From the NCBI GenBank assembly GCA_963710315.1, contig CAVPZW010000006.1, positions 830,267 to 894,266 on the forward strand: 64,000 bases of DNA, given 5' to 3'. The position numbers were made by a program, and so were the translations under genes. Within the stretch, counting starts at the first letter, position 1; each line of letters begins with the position of its first letter. The stretch is from Palsa-360 sp963710315 (GTDB lineage Bacteria > Acidobacteriota > Terriglobia > Acidiferrales > UBA7541). This document shows, in pieces, positions 62,248 to 64,000 of this stretch. The notes under the pieces are model-generated. The model had not been told where the DNA came from and did no database searches. It saw nothing but the letters and a program-made list of their open reading frames with translations.

Positions 62248-63450
62248 CTACTCATACCGCAGCGCTTCGGTGGGCTGCAATTGCGACGCGCGCGACGCAG
62301 GCAAGTATCCGAAAAACACTCCAACGGAACACGACACCAGGAATGCCAGGACCACCGATTCCCACGGCACTTGAACGCTAACATTTGCAGGGAGCCACGG
62401 CCGCGCCACAACCGGAATGGCAACCGCGATCAGGATTCCCAGCACCGACCCGAATCCGCTGATCAAAAATGCCTCCAGCAAAAATTGATGCAAGATTTCC
62501 TGGTGCCTGGCGCCGATAGCTTTGCGAATTCCAATCTCCCGAGTGCGTTCCTGAACCGTCACCAGCATGATGTTCATGATTCCGATGCCGCTGACCAGCA
62601 GCGTGATAAATCCAACCAACAGGAGGACGATGGTGAGGCCCAGCGCGATTTTTCGCGTCACGTCCAGAATGGACCCAAAATTTTCCACCGTATAACGAGT
62701 GCGCGTCGAGTGACGGGTGGCCAACAGCGCTTCCAATTGGTGTGTCGTGGGGATCACCTCCTCCGGCGTGCCGGCCTGCACGTAGAGCACATCCAGGGAT
62801 GAATCGCCCAGATAATTTTTCATCAATGGGAATGGGATGAGGATGGAGTAATTCTTAACTTCTGACTGCCCGTACGTTTCCACGCGCTCCTTAAACACTC
62901 CGATGACCGTAAAACTAAGTTCGCCCACGCGCAGGCTCTGCCCAATCGGTTCCGCGTAGGGGAATGCAAAATTCGCAAGTTGCGGGGTGATCAGACAGAC
63001 TCGGCTTCGCGACGAAACATCTTCCGCATCCAAAAAGCGGCCCCGCAGGATCAGCAAATTGCGAATCTGCTGGAACCCCGCGGTAACGCCCACAAGGCTC
63101 ACGCTTCGCTCCACGCCCCCGGCACTCACGGTAGCCTGATCGCTGCGCGTTCCCGCCACGGCCAGGACACCGGGAATCCTGGTCTTGGCGGCTTCCATGT
63201 CTTCAACGGACAATTCGTCCTGGAGCATGATTTGCCGGCCCGGCTGCACGTCCAGATGCGCAAAGACGATGTTGGTTCCGACGCTTTCGATTTGCTGGAT
63301 GATATAGCGCCGCCCGCTAAGCGCCACGGTCACAACCAGAACGATGCAGGCGCTTCCGATGATCACGCCAAGCGTGGTCAAAAACGCGCGGATTTTATTG
63401 GCCCAGAGGGCGTCCAGCGCGACCATCCAGGTCTCGTTGCGTGGCATCAT
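62248..63450 (-). CDS. MacB-like ABC transporter permease (FtsX family)
   Basis: A 400-residue protein with the N-terminal helix ALWANKIRAFLTTLGVIIGS, a periplasmic MacB_PCD domain and three C-terminal helices (IALGLTIVLLLVGFITLLVS, ISGFGSVLGILIAVAIPVVA, VVLAFLVSCSVGVFFGYLPA). ERTREIGIRKAIGARHQEIL is the FtsX coupling motif. No ATPase or membrane-fusion gene is visible in the window; they may lie beyond the right end. It is probably part of a macrolide/lipid exporter. Confidence 0.93.
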   Translation of the reverse strand: MMPRNETWMVALDALWANKIRAFLTTLGVIIGSACIVLVVTVALSGRRYIIQQIESVGTNIVFAHLDVQPGRQIMLQDELSVEDMEAAKTRIPGVLAVAGTRSDQATVSAGGVERSVSLVGVTAGFQQIRNLLILRGRFLDAEDVSSRSRVCLITPQLANFAFPYAEPIGQSLRVGELSFTVIGVFKERVETYGQSEVKNYSILIPFPLMKNYLGDSSLDVLYVQAGTPEEVIPTTHQLEALLATRHSTRTRYTVENFGSILDVTRKIALGLTIVLLLVGFITLLVSGIGIMNIMLVTVQERTREIGIRKAIGARHQEILHQFLLEAFLISGFGSVLGILIAVAIPVVARPWLPANVSVQVPWESVVLAFLVSCSVGVFFGYLPASRASQLQPTEALRYE

Positions 63451-63534
63451 GAGAATTCTCGCGGACTATAACAATCCTTGCCGGTCAAACGCTTCCGCGC
63501 CGGTTCTCCTGTACTTACCTTTAATCCACTTCCT

Positions 63535-64000
63535 TCACTTCTTTTGCACTCTCTTCAATGAGTCTTCCACTCTCTTGTTGTGCGGATCGAGCGAAAGAGA
63601 AATCCCATACTGTTCCGCCGCTTCGGAAAGTCTTCCCAGCGATTCATACAATTTGCCCAGCCATTCCCGCGCGGCCGCGTGCGGCGGCACATCGGAATTG
63701 TCCGGAACCGAGACCATGTAAGACTTCAAGAGCATTTCCGCCTCGCTGGGATTTTTTCCTTGCATCACCAGGAGAACGCCTTTGTAAAATTTCAACCTGC
63801 GGTCGTCAGGATCGATGCGCCCGGCCTTTTCGATGGCCTCGGCCATTTTTTCGGTGTTGGGGCGCTCCCGATAATAGTCGCTCACCTCGAAATAAACGCC
63901 GGCGCGCTCGGAGTTCGATTCCAGAAGCTTGTCGAACACCGCATCCGCCTCGGGCATCCGCTTTTTCGTGGAAAGGAATTCTCCCGCCTGCCAGTTGGCC
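63535..64000 (-). CDS. TPR-repeat protein, truncated by window edge
   Basis: The frame is open to the right edge, so the N-terminus is missing. Visible repeats of TPR type: EADAVFDKLLESNSERAGVY, KMAEAIEKAGRIDPDDRRLK, GRLSEAAEQYGISLSLDPHN. It ends in SLKRVQKK. Protein-protein interaction role; possibly part of the adjacent exporter operon. Confidence 0.8.
   Translation of the reverse strand, partial: ANWQAGEFLSTKKRMPEADAVFDKLLESNSERAGVYFEVSDYYRERPNTEKMAEAIEKAGRIDPDDRRLKFYKGVLLVMQGKNPSEAEMLLKSYMVSVPDNSDVPPHAAAREWLGKLYESLGRLSEAAEQYGISLSLDPHNKRVEDSLKRVQKK

Noticed and set aside
1..64000. CRISPR arrays, complete insertion sequences or rRNA
   Set aside because: No regularly spaced repeats, transposase motifs or rRNA-like segments were seen by reading the sequence.

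Overview
The window looks like a chromosomal segment of an Acidobacteriota-type Gram-negative bacterium. This is an inference from gene content: a DUF3300/DUF2950 neighbour pair, imidazolonepropionase-like amidohydrolase, hopanoid genes hpnI/hpnJ, MacB/TolC-type efflux parts, an outer-membrane decaheme conduit and moderately high GC. No 16S or ribosomal marker is present, so the phylum is not proven.

Layout. (A) 1-731: tail of an amidohydrolase. (B) 1.0-8.0 kb: a five-gene electron-transfer operon on the plus strand, consisting of a decaheme cytochrome c, an MtrB/PioB-like outer-membrane barrel, a small CuA-type cupredoxin, a Tat-exported 4x[4Fe-4S] protein and an NrfD-like quinol-interacting membrane protein with an extra periplasmic domain. 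No molybdopterin or other catalytic subunit is present. (C) 8-50.6 kb: a dense stress / low-energy island. It holds six universal stress proteins plus one remnant, a BON protein, nicotinate phosphoribosyltransferase, a fatty-acid methyltransferase/reductase pair, a ribosome-hibernation/cold-shock fusion, a CapA-like protein, an Acs-PDH(E1a/E1b/E2)-ACP operon, an erythromycin-esterase-like protein, a Lon-like protease, a nicotinamidase-like hydrolase, PEBP, CBS, archease-RtcB, an RpoD-like sigma factor, NUDIX, Mut7-C, formate-THF ligase, a GTPase/carbamate kinase pair, malic enzyme, a cytochrome c, and DUF2950/DUF3300. (D) 50.8-51.3 kb: an integrase-like fragment and tRNA-Gln(CTG). (E) 51.7-56.8 kb: a PuuD-like membrane protein, a phospholipase-C-like phosphoesterase and a multicopper oxidase. 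(F) 57-64 kb: hpnI (fused to a half DMT transporter), a stand-alone half DMT, hpnJ, TolC, a MacB-like permease and a partial TPR protein.

What ties B and C together is a repeated intergenic palindrome, GTGA-N6-TCAC (usually GTGAY-N4-RTCAC). I found 16 exact copies and one near copy. Most lie about 60-170 bp before start codons; a few lie further away where a gene start is shared or uncertain. Sixteen positions matching 8 fixed bases compares with about one expected by chance in 64 kb. All of them lie left of the tRNA/integrase boundary. This is the kind of site bound by CRP/FNR-family regulators, so regions B and C plausibly form one regulon that switches on an extracellular or periplasmic electron outlet together with dormancy, protein-protection, RNA-repair and carbon-salvage functions.

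A caution: at least nine genes (18.7-34.2 kb and 59.1-60.6 kb) are split by single-base shifts, although the protein sequence stays well conserved in the successive frames. Most shifts are one extra base. I treat these as probable sequence errors or very recent lesions and annotate each gene as one unit with the breaks noted.
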